A stretch of 64,000 bases of DNA from Tenacibaculum sp. AHE14PA (GCF_019278465.1 NZ_CP058983.1:1859501-1923500); one strand, 5' to 3'. Counted from the first letter of the stretch, positions 16,765 to 26,913 are shown. The notes: generated from the sequence alone by a model not told the origin. Translations and numbers: made by a program.

Positions 16765-16791
16765 GTACTACTTTTAATTACATTAAAACAA
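16759..16791 (-). promoter_or_regulatory. Promoter of tRNA-fMet copy 1
   Basis: On the minus strand a TTG (16789-16791), a 21-base spacer and TACATTTGC (16759-16767) fit the Bacteroidota -33/-7 promoter. The -7 element ends nine bases before the mature tRNA 5' end. Confidence 0.65.
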
Positions 16792-16916
16792 AAAATATAA
16801 ATTTATTTATCAAAAAAAACATAAACAAGTCCTTTTGTTTAATCAATAATTATATTTGTTAAACATTTTGTATCTTTACAAAATATTATTTGCCATTCTC
16901 ACAAAAAACTGCGCGT

Positions 16917-17081
16917 ATGTTTGGATTGTTTAAAAAAAAATCGTCAAAAGAAAAATTACAAGATCAATATAAACAACTTTTAAAAGAAGCCTATATTTTA
17001 TCTACGGTTAACAGAAAAATGAGTGATCAAAAGACCATGGAAGCTGAAGAAATAATGAAACAAATAGAAAAACTGAATTAA
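16917..17081 (+). CDS. Lacal_2735-like small protein (DUF6435)
   Basis: A 54-residue protein starting MFGLFKKKSSKEKLQDQYKQ. The rest is a charged helix ending in SDQKTMEAEEIMKQIEKLN. The start FGLFKKKS, then KLQ.QY..LLKEA and LSTVNRKMSDQKT, match the Lacal_2735 family found in flavobacteria. ATG 16917 is chosen over an in-frame start 27 bp upstream because the family begins with MFGLFKKKS. It is 9 bp before the DUF2452 gene. No function is known. Confidence 0.8.
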   Translation: MFGLFKKKSSKEKLQDQYKQLLKEAYILSTVNRKMSDQKTMEAEEIMKQIEKLN

Positions 17082-17090
17082 CCTTTTTTT

Positions 17091-17492
17091 ATGATACAAG
17101 ATAAAAAACCTGATAATGTAGTTTTTAATACAGAAACTCAAAAATACGACGCAGCTCTTAAGCCATATGCAACATCAGTTGGTGCACCAGTAATTACAAC
17201 TACAGATACAATTGCATGGAAGAACAGAAGTATTAATAAAATAAATCATAAAGTAGCTGCCAAATATCTAGCACTTAAAGATGAATATGAAAAGATGATG
17301 CAACAGTTTGAGTATAATAACTTAATATTTGCTGCTAAATTTTCTTTTGAACCTATTATCGGTCAAGTATACCATTTGTACAAAAGAAATGATAATGAAA
17401 ATTTTTTATCTATCATATCACCTAATGAATGTAACTTTAATTCTTTAGGTAGTTTTTACTTGAATGTAGATCAAATTTGGGAAAAAATTTAA
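17091..17492 (+). CDS. DUF2452 domain-containing protein
   Basis: A 133-residue soluble protein without signal peptide. KPDNVVFNTETQKYDAALKP followed by YATSVGAPVI, and later FEPIIGQVYHLYKR and LSIISPNEC, match DUF2452. The family is of unknown function. It lies 7 bp before the TIGR03643 gene and appears to be in the photolyase unit. This link to photolyase genes hints at a role in DNA photorepair or flavin handling, but nothing in the sequence shows it. Confidence 0.78.
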   Translation: MIQDKKPDNVVFNTETQKYDAALKPYATSVGAPVITTTDTIAWKNRSINKINHKVAAKYLALKDEYEKMMQQFEYNNLIFAAKFSFEPIIGQVYHLYKRNDNENFLSIISPNECNFNSLGSFYLNVDQIWEKI

Positions 17493-17499
17493 TTTTAGT

Positions 17500-17790
17500 A
17501 TGGCACTACACAATCATAAATTTACAGAAAGAGAACTAAATAGAATTATAGAAATGGCTTGGGAAGACAGAACTCCTTTTGAAGCTATTTTATTTCAGTT
17601 TGAATTACCCGAAAAAGAGGTTATTAAATTAATGAGGGGGAATTTAAAAGAATCTAGTTTTAAGCGATGGCGAAAACGTGTAAATAGCGGCGTAAGTCAA
17701 AAACATTTAAAAAAACGTAATTCAGACATAACTAGGTTTAAATGCTCTCGTCAGAAAGCTATTTCTGTCAATAAAATAAGCAAGAGATAA
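17500..17790 (+). CDS. TIGR03643 family protein
   Basis: A 96-residue basic protein. ELNRIIEMAWEDRTPFEAI, FQFELPEKEVIKLMR and SSFKRWRKRV give the TIGR03643 pattern, a small helical, probably helix-turn-helix-like fold. The C-terminus is rich in Lys and Arg, consistent with nucleic acid binding (inference). Genes of this family are often next to cryptochrome/photolyase genes, as here: the photolyase start is 3 bp after its stop. Confidence 0.85.
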   Translation: MALHNHKFTERELNRIIEMAWEDRTPFEAILFQFELPEKEVIKLMRGNLKESSFKRWRKRVNSGVSQKHLKKRNSDITRFKCSRQKAISVNKISKR

Positions 17791-17793
17791 AGT

Positions 17794-19263
17794 TTGGATA
17801 AGCATACTATAAATATTGTTTGGCTAAAGCGCGATTTACGTTCTTTAGATCACGAGCCTTTATTTAATGCTGAAAAATCAGACATTCCATATATAATTAT
17901 CTACTTATTTGAGCCTAAAATTATTGAGCACCCTGATACTAGCCTACGACATCTTAGCTTTATATACCACTCTATAAAAGCACTTAACACTACTTTAAAA
18001 AAACACAATAAAAGTGTGCATTTGTTTTATGAAAATAGCCTAACTATTTTCACTTACTTAAATACTAATTTTAATATAAACAAAATATTTAGCTACCAAG
18101 AAAGTGGTACCAAAATAACCTGGGAACGAGATAAAAAAGTAGCTCTTTTTTGTGAAAAAAATTCAATATTTTGGAAACAATATCAGCGTGATGGTATTTT
18201 AAGAGGCATTAAGAATAGGAAAAATTGGAATAATGAATGGCATAAAACAATGCACCAACCCGTTATTAACAATCAGTATTCTAATAAAACAAACATCAAC
18301 ATAACGCATCCTTTTAAAATACCTAAGGAGTTAAAAGCAAAATTAGAAAACTACCCTTCACACCTCCAACCTGCTGGGGAGCAAAATGCATGGCACTACT
18401 TAAAATCATTTACATTAAAAAGAGGTTTTAATTACCATAAACACATATCAAAACCCACGGAAAGCAGAATGGCGTGTAGCCGACTCTCTCCTTATTTAGC
18501 TTGGGGAAATATCAGTATCAAACAAGTTTTTCAATTTATAGGCACACACCCTAACGGAACTAAAAACGATAGAGCTTTTAGCGGAATGTTAACACGCTTA
18601 CATTGGCATTGTCATTTTATTCAAAAGTTTGAGGTTGAATGTAGTTATGAGACTCTTTGTATAAATAAAGGTTATGAATTATTAGAGCATAAAAAAAACA
18701 CCGACTACATTAAGGCATGGAAAACAGGAACTACTGGTTATCCTTTAATTGATGCTTGCATGCGAGCTTTAGAGGAAACTGGATGGATTAATTTTAGAAT
18801 GCGAGCAATGCTTGTGTCGTTTTTAACTCTAAATCTCGATCAAGATTGGAGAGAGGGAACTTATCATTTAGCAAGGTATTTTTTAGACTATGAACCTGGT
18901 ATTCATTATCCTCAATTTCAAATGCAAGCAGGTACAACAGGTATCAACACAGTTCGATTATACAACCCTGTAAAGAACTCTTATGAACATGATCCGCAAG
19001 GTGTATTTATAAAAAAATGGATTCCAGAACTATCAAATGTTCCTACAGCCAATATTCACGAGCCATGGAAAATGACATATATAGAGCAGGTTTTTTGTAG
19101 AACATTTATAGGTGAAGACTATCCGTTGCCAATCGTAAACCTACAAGAAAGCGCCCGTACTGCTAGAGATAAAATATGGGCACATAAAAAACACCCTGCT
19201 GTACAAGAAGAAAAAAATAGAATTCTTAACATCCACGTTAACAAAAAAACTAAAAAGTTTTAA
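17794..19263 (+). CDS. Cryptochrome/photolyase family protein lacking the WQW tract
   Basis: A 489-residue FAD-dependent photolyase homologue. The N-terminal alpha/beta domain opens [17 protein letters not shown], and the helical FAD domain has [13 protein letters not shown] (about 229-241), [26 protein letters not shown], and [19 protein letters not shown]. Class I enzymes have GNWQWAA-TGTDAAPYFR next; this one has [18 protein letters not shown], so the flavin-proximal Trp is absent. It begins with TTG at 17794; no ATG lies before the conserved start. Whether it repairs DNA or acts as a sensor is unclear. Confidence 0.85.
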   Translation: MDKHTINIVWLKRDLRSLDHEPLFNAEKSDIPYIIIYLFEPKIIEHPDTSLRHLSFIYHSIKALNTTLKKHNKSVHLFYENSLTIFTYLNTNFNINKIFSYQESGTKITWERDKKVALFCEKNSIFWKQYQRDGILRGIKNRKNWNNEWHKTMHQPVINNQYSNKTNINITHPFKIPKELKAKLENYPSHLQPAGEQNAWHYLKSFTLKRGFNYHKHISKPTESRMACSRLSPYLAWGNISIKQVFQFIGTHPNGTKNDRAFSGMLTRLHWHCHFIQKFEVECSYETLCINKGYELLEHKKNTDYIKAWKTGTTGYPLIDACMRALEETGWINFRMRAMLVSFLTLNLDQDWREGTYHLARYFLDYEPGIHYPQFQMQAGTTGINTVRLYNPVKNSYEHDPQGVFIKKWIPELSNVPTANIHEPWKMTYIEQVFCRTFIGEDYPLPIVNLQESARTARDKIWAHKKHPAVQEEKNRILNIHVNKKTKKF

Positions 19264-19271
19264 TTTCTAAA

Positions 19272-19400
19272 ATGAAAAAACAACATCTTCCTAAAAAAAC
19301 ATGCCTCGTTTGTAAGCTCCCTTTTTCTTGGCGTAAGAAATGGAAAAAAAACTGGAAAGATGTAAAATACTGCAGTCAACGCTGCCGAAAAAACAAATGA
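19272..19400 (+). CDS. DUF2256 family 42-residue zinc-ribbon-like protein
   Basis: Very short gene. It reads [20 protein letters not shown] and continues [22 protein letters not shown]. The CxxC...CxxxC arrangement with WRKKW and YCSxRC is the DUF2256 pattern and suggests a single bound zinc. It starts 9 bp after the photolyase stop, and its TGA overlaps the ATG of the next photolyase gene in ATGA (19397-19400). Its tie to photolyases is seen elsewhere; its function is unknown. Confidence 0.88.
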   Translation: MKKQHLPKKTCLVCKLPFSWRKKWKKNWKDVKYCSQRCRKNK

Positions 19401-20878
19401 AACAAGCAAACCTTATATTTCCTCATCAATTATTTGAAAAATCACCACTTTTCAATACAGAAGCTTCAACCTATTTAATTGAAGAGTTTTTATTTTTCAA
19501 ACACTACAACTTTCATAAGCAAAAAATAGCTTTTCATAGAGCAACAATGAAAAAGTACGCTGATTTTCTTAAAGAAGACAAAAGCATAGAGGTTAACTAT
19601 ATTGAAGCTATAGATAAAAAATCAGATATAAGAACTTTAATTCCTTTTTTAAAAAAACAAGGAATAACACACATAAATTATATAGACACTACTGACGATT
19701 GGCTTCAAAAAAGAATAGAAAAAGGTTCTTTAGAAAATGATATCTCCATCAAAAAATACAATTCACCACTTTTTTTAAACACTAAAAAAGAGATTTCTGC
19801 ACTTATTACTAAGGATAATAAAAAATATCATCAAACACCTTTTTACATCGCCCAACGTAAAGCCCGTAAAATTCTTATAGACTCAGATAACAATCCCGTT
19901 GGAGGCAAATGGACATTTGATACTGAAAACAGAAAAAAATATCCTGCCAAAAAAACACCACCAACAATACATTTCCCAGATGCAGACTCATATTACATAG
20001 AGGCTCAAAAATATGTAGCTAAACATTTTTCAAACAATCTAGGCAATCTTACTGAACATTCTTTATATCCCACAAATTACAAAACTACAAAGCAATGGTT
20101 GTACCAATTTTTCGAACATCGTTTTATGGATTTTGGCACTTATGAAGATGCTATTGTCGCAGAAAACTCAATACTAAACCACAGTGTATTAACTCCCATG
20201 TTAAACGTAGGTTTAATAACACCCAAACAAATTATTGATGCTTGCTTACAATACGCTATAGAAAATAAAATACCTATTAACTCAACAGAAGGTTTTGTTC
20301 GTCAGATTATTGGGTGGCGAGAATTTATAAGAGGCGTTTATGAAGTCCGAGGAAGGGACGAAAGAACTACTAATTTCTGGAAATTTAAAAAGAAAATACC
20401 CGCTTCTTTTTACAATGGTACTACAGGTATTTTACCAATTGATAAAACTATAAAAAAAGTATTACAAACAGGTTATTGCCACCACATTGAGAGACTGATG
20501 ATTTTAGGAAACTTTATGATGTTGTGTGAATTTGATCCAAATGAAGTTTACAAATGGTTTATGGAGCTTTTTATTGATGCTTATGATTGGGTAATGGTTA
20601 CAAATGTTTACGGAATGAGCCAATATGCCGATGGAGGTTTAATGGCTACAAAACCATACATAAGTGGCAGTAATTATATACTAAAAATGAGTAATTATAA
20701 AAAAGGTGAGTGGCAAAAAACTTGGGATGGGCTTTTTTGGCGTTTTATGCATACACATCGTGATTTCTTTTTATCAAATCCTCGATTAGGAATGCTAGTT
20801 CATATGTTTGATAAAATGCCTGAAGAAAAACAACAAAACCATCTTACTGCAGCAAACAACTACCTCTTAAGAGCATAA
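19397..20878 (+). CDS. DPRP/FeS-BCP-type photolyase homologue without Fe-S cysteines
   Basis: A 493-residue member of the deoxyribodipyrimidine photolyase-related (PhrB-like, prokaryotic 6-4) group: [16 protein letters not shown] start, [15 protein letters not shown] (about 170-184), [33 protein letters not shown] and [19 protein letters not shown] with [15 protein letters not shown]. The known (6-4) enzymes hold a 4Fe-4S cluster on four cysteines. Here only three cysteines exist (in DACLQ, GYCHH and LCEF), and the region after [10 protein letters not shown] has none. ATG 19397 overlaps the DUF2256 stop; the longer frame would run through that gene. Confidence 0.87.
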   Translation: MKQANLIFPHQLFEKSPLFNTEASTYLIEEFLFFKHYNFHKQKIAFHRATMKKYADFLKEDKSIEVNYIEAIDKKSDIRTLIPFLKKQGITHINYIDTTDDWLQKRIEKGSLENDISIKKYNSPLFLNTKKEISALITKDNKKYHQTPFYIAQRKARKILIDSDNNPVGGKWTFDTENRKKYPAKKTPPTIHFPDADSYYIEAQKYVAKHFSNNLGNLTEHSLYPTNYKTTKQWLYQFFEHRFMDFGTYEDAIVAENSILNHSVLTPMLNVGLITPKQIIDACLQYAIENKIPINSTEGFVRQIIGWREFIRGVYEVRGRDERTTNFWKFKKKIPASFYNGTTGILPIDKTIKKVLQTGYCHHIERLMILGNFMMLCEFDPNEVYKWFMELFIDAYDWVMVTNVYGMSQYADGGLMATKPYISGSNYILKMSNYKKGEWQKTWDGLFWRFMHTHRDFFLSNPRLGMLVHMFDKMPEEKQQNHLTAANNYLLRA

Positions 20879-20913
20879 AAAAACACCTTACTTTATAAAG
20901 TAAGGTGTTTTAC
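20878..20913. terminator. Bidirectional terminator between photolyase and tRNA-fMet copy 2
   Basis: AAACACCTTACTT and AAGTAAGGTGTTT pair around TATA, with A before and T after. It serves the plus-strand photolyase unit and the minus-strand tRNA. Confidence 0.88.
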
Positions 20914-21003
<90 letters not shown>

Positions 21004-21114
21004 ATACCGCTATTTATTCCTTCTATCCTAACAAAATAGCTTTTTAAAACAAACTTTTTCTTAACTACAACAATAACAGCTACATAAAAAAATTCTTATT
21101 TAATTGAAACAGCT

Positions 21115-21123
21115 TATCTTTGC
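21115..21123 (+). promoter_or_regulatory. -7 promoter element of era, leaderless arrangement
   Basis: TATCTTTGC is an exact -7 consensus and ends only three bases before the era ATG. Transcription would begin at or very near the start codon, giving a leaderless mRNA. Confidence 0.6.
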
Positions 21124-21126
21124 CTC

Positions 21127-22008
21127 ATGACACATAAAGCAGGATTTGTAAACATCATCGGGAACCCAAATGTTGGTAAATCAACATTAATGAACGCATT
21201 GGTTGGCGAAAAATTATCAATCATCACTTCTAAAGCCCAAACTACAAGGCATCGTATTTTAGGTATTGTAAATGACGATGATCATCAAGTAGTTTTTTCT
21301 GACACTCCAGGAATTATTAAACCTGCTTATGAGCTGCAGCATTCTATGATGGATTTTGTAAAAGCTGCTTTTGATGATGCCGATGTGTTAATTTACATGG
21401 TTGAAGTTGGTGAAAAGGAATTAAAAAACGAAGCTTTCTTTAATAAGATAATTCACAGTGAAATCCCTGTCATATTATTATTAAATAAAATTGATAAATC
21501 ATCACAAGAAGAGGTTGAAGAAAAAATTGAGTACTGGAAAAACAAAGTACCAAATGCCTTTGTATATGTAATTTCTGCCTTAGAAAGATTCAATATCGAT
21601 TCTGTCTTTACCAAAATTAAAGAGTTATTACCAGAAGGCCCTGCTTTTTATCCGAAAGATCAATTGACAGACAAGCCAGAACGTTTTTTTGTAAACGAAA
21701 AAATACGAGAGAAAATCCTAACACACTACAAAAAAGAAATTCCATACTCTATAGAAGTAGAAACTGAAGAATTTGTAGAAGAAGAAGACATTATAAAAAT
21801 TCGCGCTATTATTATGGTTGAACGTGACACTCAAAAAGGTATTATAATTGGGCATAAAGGTGCAGCACTTAAACGTGTAGGAACAGAATCACGCAAAGAC
21901 TTAGAAGTCTTTTTTGATAAAAAAGTATTTCTAGAACTTTATGTAAAAGTAAATAAAAACTGGAGATCCAATGAGCGTCAATTAAAACGTTTCGGATATA
22001 AAGATTAA
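21127..22008 (+). CDS. era: GTPase Era
   Basis: Ribosome-assembly GTPase acting on the 3' end of 16S rRNA. The G domain has G1 GNPNVGKST (about 12-20), QTTRHRI (G2), DTPG (G3), NKID (G4) and SALE (G5). The C-terminal KH domain includes IIGHKGAALKRVGTESRKDLE. The 293-residue length is normal. It converges with the membrane protein gene and overlaps it by four bases. Confidence 0.96.
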   Translation: MTHKAGFVNIIGNPNVGKSTLMNALVGEKLSIITSKAQTTRHRILGIVNDDDHQVVFSDTPGIIKPAYELQHSMMDFVKAAFDDADVLIYMVEVGEKELKNEAFFNKIIHSEIPVILLLNKIDKSSQEEVEEKIEYWKNKVPNAFVYVISALERFNIDSVFTKIKELLPEGPAFYPKDQLTDKPERFFVNEKIREKILTHYKKEIPYSIEVETEEFVEEEDIIKIRAIIMVERDTQKGIIIGHKGAALKRVGTESRKDLEVFFDKKVFLELYVKVNKNWRSNERQLKRFGYKD

Positions 22009-22511
22009 TTTATCTTTTGTAATAATAATTTTGTGAATTTTTTTAAACTATCCATTTGTTTTTTACCTGTAGCTTTCCCTAAACGTCCTACAAAGTAAAA
22101 TATTACCCATATAATAGGCAAAACAACAAGCATTACAACAGGAAATACAGAAACCTTTTGTAAAGACCAATTACTGTATACTATTACTCCGAAAATTAAA
22201 AAAGCAATAGCCACAACGAAGTGTAAAAACATAAAAAATGTCCACACTTGTGGCTTCGGCCCAAATAAGCCTTTAACTAAAGAAGTTGTTTCAGACAGTT
22301 CTTCTATTTCGAGGTATAACTGAGGTGACCAAAAATGAGTTTCTTTTTTAGGCACATCAATAATTACATGATTGCCTACCATTCTCATTTCATATATTGA
22401 TACATCCGATAAATGTTTTTTAATTTCACTTAATAAAACTACCGAATTCATATTAAAATCAATTTGAAATCTAGGTTTTAAAAAAATCTGATTATATAAT
22501 TGATCCTTCAT
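22005..22511 (-). CDS. Conserved two-helix membrane protein between era and der
   Basis: About 168 residues from ATG 22511; the longer frame to 22601 would run through the der promoter, so the shorter start is preferred. A soluble N-terminal part (PRFQIDFN...HVIIDVP) is followed by HFWSPQLYLEIEEL and a GLFGPKPQVWTFFMFLHF motif. Two membrane helices (about 93-110 and 120-140) and a basic tail then follow. This GPxPxVWTxFMF pattern recurs in Bacteroidota proteins encoded beside der, sometimes mislabelled GTP-binding. No nucleotide-binding motif is present. Function unknown. Confidence 0.7.
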   Translation of the reverse strand: MKDQLYNQIFLKPRFQIDFNMNSVVLLSEIKKHLSDVSIYEMRMVGNHVIIDVPKKETHFWSPQLYLEIEELSETTSLVKGLFGPKPQVWTFFMFLHFVVAIAFLIFGVIVYSNWSLQKVSVFPVVMLVVLPIIWVIFYFVGRLGKATGKKQMDSLKKFTKLLLQKIN

Positions 22512-22588
22512 ATTTTTATAATATTCGCCACAATGTAGTAAAAATACTATACTATTAAAAATTTCGCTTAATTTCATAACGTAAGTTG

Positions 22589-22597
22589 TATCTTTGC
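22589..22597 (+). promoter_or_regulatory. -7 promoter element of der
   Basis: TATCTTTGC, an exact match to the Bacteroidota -7 consensus, ends 15 bp before the der ATG. No clear -33 element. Confidence 0.55.
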
Positions 22598-22612
22598 ACA
22601 AATTTTTGCATA

Positions 22613-23917
22613 ATGAGTAGTATTGTTGCCATTGTTGGAAGACCTAATGTAGGTAAGTCCACTTTATTTAACCGTTTAGTACAACGTCGTGAAGCTATTG
22701 TAGATTCTGTAAGTGGAGTTACAAGAGATAGACACTACGGAAAATCTGAATGGAACGGAAAGGAATTTTCTGTAATTGATACTGGTGGATATGTTGTCGG
22801 GTCGGATGATATTTTTGAAGGAGAAATACGCAAACAAGTACAGTTAGCTATTGATGAAGCTGACATTATAATTTTTGTAGTTGATGTTGAGCAAGGAATT
22901 ACGCCTATGGATGCTGAAGTTGCAAAAATTTTACGCCAAGTTAAAAAGCCTCTTATTATGGCTGTTAATAAGGTAGATAATGCAATGCGTGATGCTGATG
23001 CTGTTGAATTTTACAACCTTGGCTTAGGTGATTACCACACCATTTCTTCTATAAACGGAAGTGGAACAGGTGAATTGTTAGATGCTGTTGCCAAAGAGAT
23101 TCCTGAAGAAGAAGAAATTGAAGAGAATGAACTTCCTCGTTTTGCCATTGTAGGTCGTCCTAATGCTGGTAAATCTTCATTTATTAATGCTTTAATAGGA
23201 GAAGATAGAAATATCGTTACTAATATAGCCGGTACAACTAGAGATTCTATTGACACAAAATATAATCGTTTTGGTTTTGAATTTAATTTAGTAGATACTG
23301 CTGGAATTAGAAAAAAATCGAAAGTAAAAGAAGATTTAGAATTCTACTCTGTTATGAGAGCTGTTCGTGCAATTGAACACTGTGATGTTGCTGTTTTAGT
23401 AGTTGATGCAACTCGTGATTTTGAAGGGCAAGATGAAAAAATATTTTGGCTAGCAGAGAAAAACAAAAAGGGAGTTGTTATACTTGTCAATAAATGGGAT
23501 TTAATTGAGAAAGAAACAAACACCATGCGTGATTTTGAAGCTAAAATAAGACAAACAATTGCTCCTTTTAGTGATGTTCCTATTATATTTACTTCAGTAT
23601 TAACAAAGCAACGTATTTTTAAAGCAATTGAATCTGCTGTTGAGGTTTTTGAAAATAGAAAACGTCGTATTCAAACAAGCAAATTGAACGAAACTATGTT
23701 AGAGATTTTGGCTCAAAATCCACCTCCAGCAATTAAAGGGAAATACGTAAAAATTAAATACTGTATGCAATTACCAACGTATACTCCACAGTTTGCATTT
23801 TTCGCTAATTTACCTCAGTACATTAGAGACCCATACAAGCGTTATTTAGAAAATCAATTACGTGAGCGTTATAATTTTAACGGTGTACCTATTACCATAT
23901 ATTTTAGACAGAAATAA
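22613..23917 (+). CDS. der: Ribosome biogenesis GTPase Der
   Basis: Tandem-GTPase factor for 50S subunit assembly, 434 residues. First G domain: [17 protein letters not shown] and NKVD. Second: [13 protein letters not shown] (about 176-188), DTAG and NKWD. A C-terminal KH-like domain ends [19 protein letters not shown]. The ATG at 22613 is chosen over an earlier in-frame TTG that overlaps the promoter; the family begins with [15 protein letters not shown]. Confidence 0.96.
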   Translation: MSSIVAIVGRPNVGKSTLFNRLVQRREAIVDSVSGVTRDRHYGKSEWNGKEFSVIDTGGYVVGSDDIFEGEIRKQVQLAIDEADIIIFVVDVEQGITPMDAEVAKILRQVKKPLIMAVNKVDNAMRDADAVEFYNLGLGDYHTISSINGSGTGELLDAVAKEIPEEEEIEENELPRFAIVGRPNAGKSSFINALIGEDRNIVTNIAGTTRDSIDTKYNRFGFEFNLVDTAGIRKKSKVKEDLEFYSVMRAVRAIEHCDVAVLVVDATRDFEGQDEKIFWLAEKNKKGVVILVNKWDLIEKETNTMRDFEAKIRQTIAPFSDVPIIFTSVLTKQRIFKAIESAVEVFENRKRRIQTSKLNETMLEILAQNPPPAIKGKYVKIKYCMQLPTYTPQFAFFANLPQYIRDPYKRYLENQLRERYNFNGVPITIYFRQK

Positions 23918-24003
23918 AATATTTTTAACATATATTAACTATTTTCAAAGTAGTTTTTTCATTTTCTTTGCCTGTTAATAAACTAACTCGCTATTAAAGA
24001 AAG

Positions 24004-26775
24004 ATGAAAAAACTACTTTTACTTTTCACCCTATTACTTGCTACAAACATGCTAGCACAATCTTATCAATTTAAAATATCCGGTAAGATAAATTCAAAAA
24101 AAGAAAAAACGCCAATTGAGGCTGCTACAATTCATATAGAAAAAGTAAAAGACAGTACAGTTGTTTCATACACAATATCAGATGACAACGGAAATTTTTC
24201 TTTAGAAGGAAAATCATATAACAAAAATTTAAAGTTATTTATATCATATATCGGAATGAATACCTTTACGAAAGTTATTTCATTAGATAAAAAATCAACT
24301 TTCGAGTTAGGAAATATTAACTTAGAAGAAGAAAGTAATTTACTGAATGAAATTGTTGTTACCTCTAGAGCTCCTATTACTATTAAAACAGACACGTTAG
24401 AGTTTAATGTAAAGTCTTTTAAAACAAAGAAAGATGCTAACGTTGAAGATTTATTAAAAAAACTACCTGGCGTAGAAATTGATGAAAACGGTAAAATTAC
24501 CGTTAACGGAAAAGATGTAAATAAGATTTTAGTAAACGGGAAACCTTTTTTTGGAAATGACCCTAGTATTACTACAAAAAATCTGACAAAAGATATTATT
24601 GAAAAAGTTCAGATTACAGATACAAAATCAAAATCTGAAGCTTTTTCTGGTGAAAAAGGAGATGCAAACAACAAAACGATAAATCTAACCATTAAAAAAG
24701 AAAATAATAAAGGTTGGTTTGGTAGAGTATCTGGTGGTGCAGGAACCGATAAACGTTACGAAGGAGCAACAATGGTAAATCGCTTTGACAACGATCAACG
24801 TTTTAGTGTTTTGGCAAGTACAAACAATATAAATTCACCTGGATTTAGTTTTGGTGAAATTCAAAAAATGTTTGGCGGTGGAAATAACTGGATTGGTGGC
24901 AACGGTAGCTTTAGCATTAACGGTAGACGTTTTGGTGGAGGTAGCGGAATTGTAAAATCTAAAACTGCTGGAGCAACATATGCTGATCAATACGGAAAAG
25001 GAGTTGATGTAAATGCTAACTATTTTTACTCAGGTAGTTCTTCTAATGACGCTTCTAAAAGCAATAAAGAATACACGCTTCCTGATAGAAAATATTTTAC
25101 GAATGCAACCTCTACATCAAATGATGAAAATCATAACCATAGTGTTAGTACGGAATTCGATATCGAAATAGATTCAACTTTTTTAATTAACATAAGTCCT
25201 TCTTTTGTTTTTAACAAAAGAGAAGGAAATAATCGTAGAGAGGAAGAATCTTTAAGTGAAAGCAATGTTCTTACCAACAATTACACGAGTAATTCATTTG
25301 CTAAATCTAGTGCCAATAATTTTAAAAATACTATTGATATTACCAAAAAATTAGGCTCAAAAGGTGCGTTTATTAAGGCTTCGATTACAAATCAAATAGA
25401 TGAATCTAATACTGATGAAATAAACAAATCAACTATTGAAGTGTTTGGAAGTAACCCAAGCTCTGAAACTAGAGATCAAGAAAGTACCATATCAGATAAT
25501 TTAGTAGGCTTAAACACCATGGTAACATATCGTTTTCCTTTAGTTGCAAAGAAATTCTTTTTAGACGCTAAATACAGTTATCAAAGTGATGAAAGAGAGA
25601 ATAAGCAAGATACATATGATTTTAATAATTCTTCGCAACAGTATACCGATTTTAATGAAAGTTTAAGTTCGGATTTTACGTATAATGACATCGCAAAAAC
25701 ACCTTCTCTAGAATTAATTTATAAAACAAAAAAATGGCGTTTTAATTTCGAGACAGGCTTTGTAAACAGAACTTTAGAGAACAACGACAAATTACGTCCT
25801 GAATTAAGTTTAAACAAAAAGTTTAATAACATCGCTTTAGATGCTGGTTTTAGATACCGATTTGACTCGAAAGCTTCTATATATTTAGATTACCGTTTAA
25901 CAAACAGAGTACCTGGTATTAACCAAATTCAACCTTTCGAAAACGTTAGTAATCCATCAAATATAATTACTGGTAATCCAGAATTAAAACCAGCACAAAA
26001 TCACAGAGCTTATATTAATTTCAACAAATTTAATTGGCAAGCTAGTACAGGTATTTATTTATATGTTAGTGGTAGTATGTTTAAGAATCAAATTATTTCT
26101 AACACATCTATTTCTGATGAATTTATAAGAAACTCAACTTACGAAAATACTGATGGTGGATATGATCTTTGGGGAGGTGGTAGTTATAGTAAAAAAGTAA
26201 AGTTAGATTCTATTACCACATTAAAACTAAGAGCTGGCTCTAATATTAGTGTCTTTAAAAACTTTAACATTGTAAATAACATAAAAGAAGGAGCGCAAAC
26301 AAGTGCTTTAAGACCTAACTTAGGTGTAACTTTAGATTGGAACAAACTTATCTCTATCGAAACACGTTATGATGTTTCTTTTTCTAAAACTAAATATGAT
26401 ATAAACACCAATCAAAATCAAAATTTCACAAGCCATTCTTTAACCATAAGAACAAAAACAAACTTTCCAAAAAAATTAGAATGGAGAAACGATGTTAAAT
26501 ACACTTACAACCCTAATGTTGTTGGTTTTAATAAATCTGCTTGGTTTTGGAATGCTACATTAGCGTACTCTGTACTAAAAGACCAAGGAACTATAAGTTT
26601 AAAAGGATATGATTTATTAAGTCAAAATACAAATGCACAACGTAGAGCCACTTCTAATTATATTGAAGATTCTGAAAGTACTGTGTTAGAAAGATATTTT
26701 ATGCTAGGCTTTAGTTGGAAATTTAATAGTTTAGGTAAAAAAGGAAAAATACGAGATTATAATATGCGTTTTTAA
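24004..26775 (+). CDS. TonB-linked outer membrane receptor with carboxypeptidase-like domain
   Basis: A 923-residue outer membrane protein. Signal peptide (ending NMLAQS), an N-terminal carboxypeptidase-regulatory-like fold (about 22-110: FKISGKINSKKEKTPIEAAT), a plug-like domain (about 112-230: NEIVVTSRAPITIKTDTLEF, LLKKLPGVEIDENG) and a large C-terminal barrel of the OMP_b-brl_3 type. No SusD partner is adjacent, so it is not a typical polysaccharide-uptake pair. The ligand is unknown. A strong terminator follows. Confidence 0.87.
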   Translation: MKKLLLLFTLLLATNMLAQSYQFKISGKINSKKEKTPIEAATIHIEKVKDSTVVSYTISDDNGNFSLEGKSYNKNLKLFISYIGMNTFTKVISLDKKSTFELGNINLEEESNLLNEIVVTSRAPITIKTDTLEFNVKSFKTKKDANVEDLLKKLPGVEIDENGKITVNGKDVNKILVNGKPFFGNDPSITTKNLTKDIIEKVQITDTKSKSEAFSGEKGDANNKTINLTIKKENNKGWFGRVSGGAGTDKRYEGATMVNRFDNDQRFSVLASTNNINSPGFSFGEIQKMFGGGNNWIGGNGSFSINGRRFGGGSGIVKSKTAGATYADQYGKGVDVNANYFYSGSSSNDASKSNKEYTLPDRKYFTNATSTSNDENHNHSVSTEFDIEIDSTFLINISPSFVFNKREGNNRREEESLSESNVLTNNYTSNSFAKSSANNFKNTIDITKKLGSKGAFIKASITNQIDESNTDEINKSTIEVFGSNPSSETRDQESTISDNLVGLNTMVTYRFPLVAKKFFLDAKYSYQSDERENKQDTYDFNNSSQQYTDFNESLSSDFTYNDIAKTPSLELIYKTKKWRFNFETGFVNRTLENNDKLRPELSLNKKFNNIALDAGFRYRFDSKASIYLDYRLTNRVPGINQIQPFENVSNPSNIITGNPELKPAQNHRAYINFNKFNWQASTGIYLYVSGSMFKNQIISNTSISDEFIRNSTYENTDGGYDLWGGGSYSKKVKLDSITTLKLRAGSNISVFKNFNIVNNIKEGAQTSALRPNLGVTLDWNKLISIETRYDVSFSKTKYDINTNQNQNFTSHSLTIRTKTNFPKKLEWRNDVKYTYNPNVVGFNKSAWFWNATLAYSVLKDQGTISLKGYDLLSQNTNAQRRATSNYIEDSESTVLERYFMLGFSWKFNSLGKKGKIRDYNMRF

Positions 26776-26792
26776 TCAAAGAAATACATCAC

Positions 26793-26825
26793 AAAAAAGT
26801 CCTTATTTTAACAAGGACTTTTTTT
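26793..26825 (+). terminator. Terminator after the TonB-linked receptor
   Basis: AAAAAAGTCCTT and AAGGACTTTTTT pair around an eight-base loop and end in a T run, 18 bp after the stop codon. Confidence 0.85.
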
Positions 26826-26884
26826 ATACTCATTGTTTAACGAAAGCGGTAGTAACCAAAAACTACTAACTCAGTACAATTTTG

Positions 26885-26893
26885 TAAATTTGC
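26885..26893 (+). promoter_or_regulatory. -7 promoter element of the GAF protein gene
   Basis: TAAATTTGC fits TAnnTTTG and lies 20 bp before the ATG at 26914. Confidence 0.5.
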
Positions 26894-26913
26894 AATAGTT
26901 TAATAAACAATTC

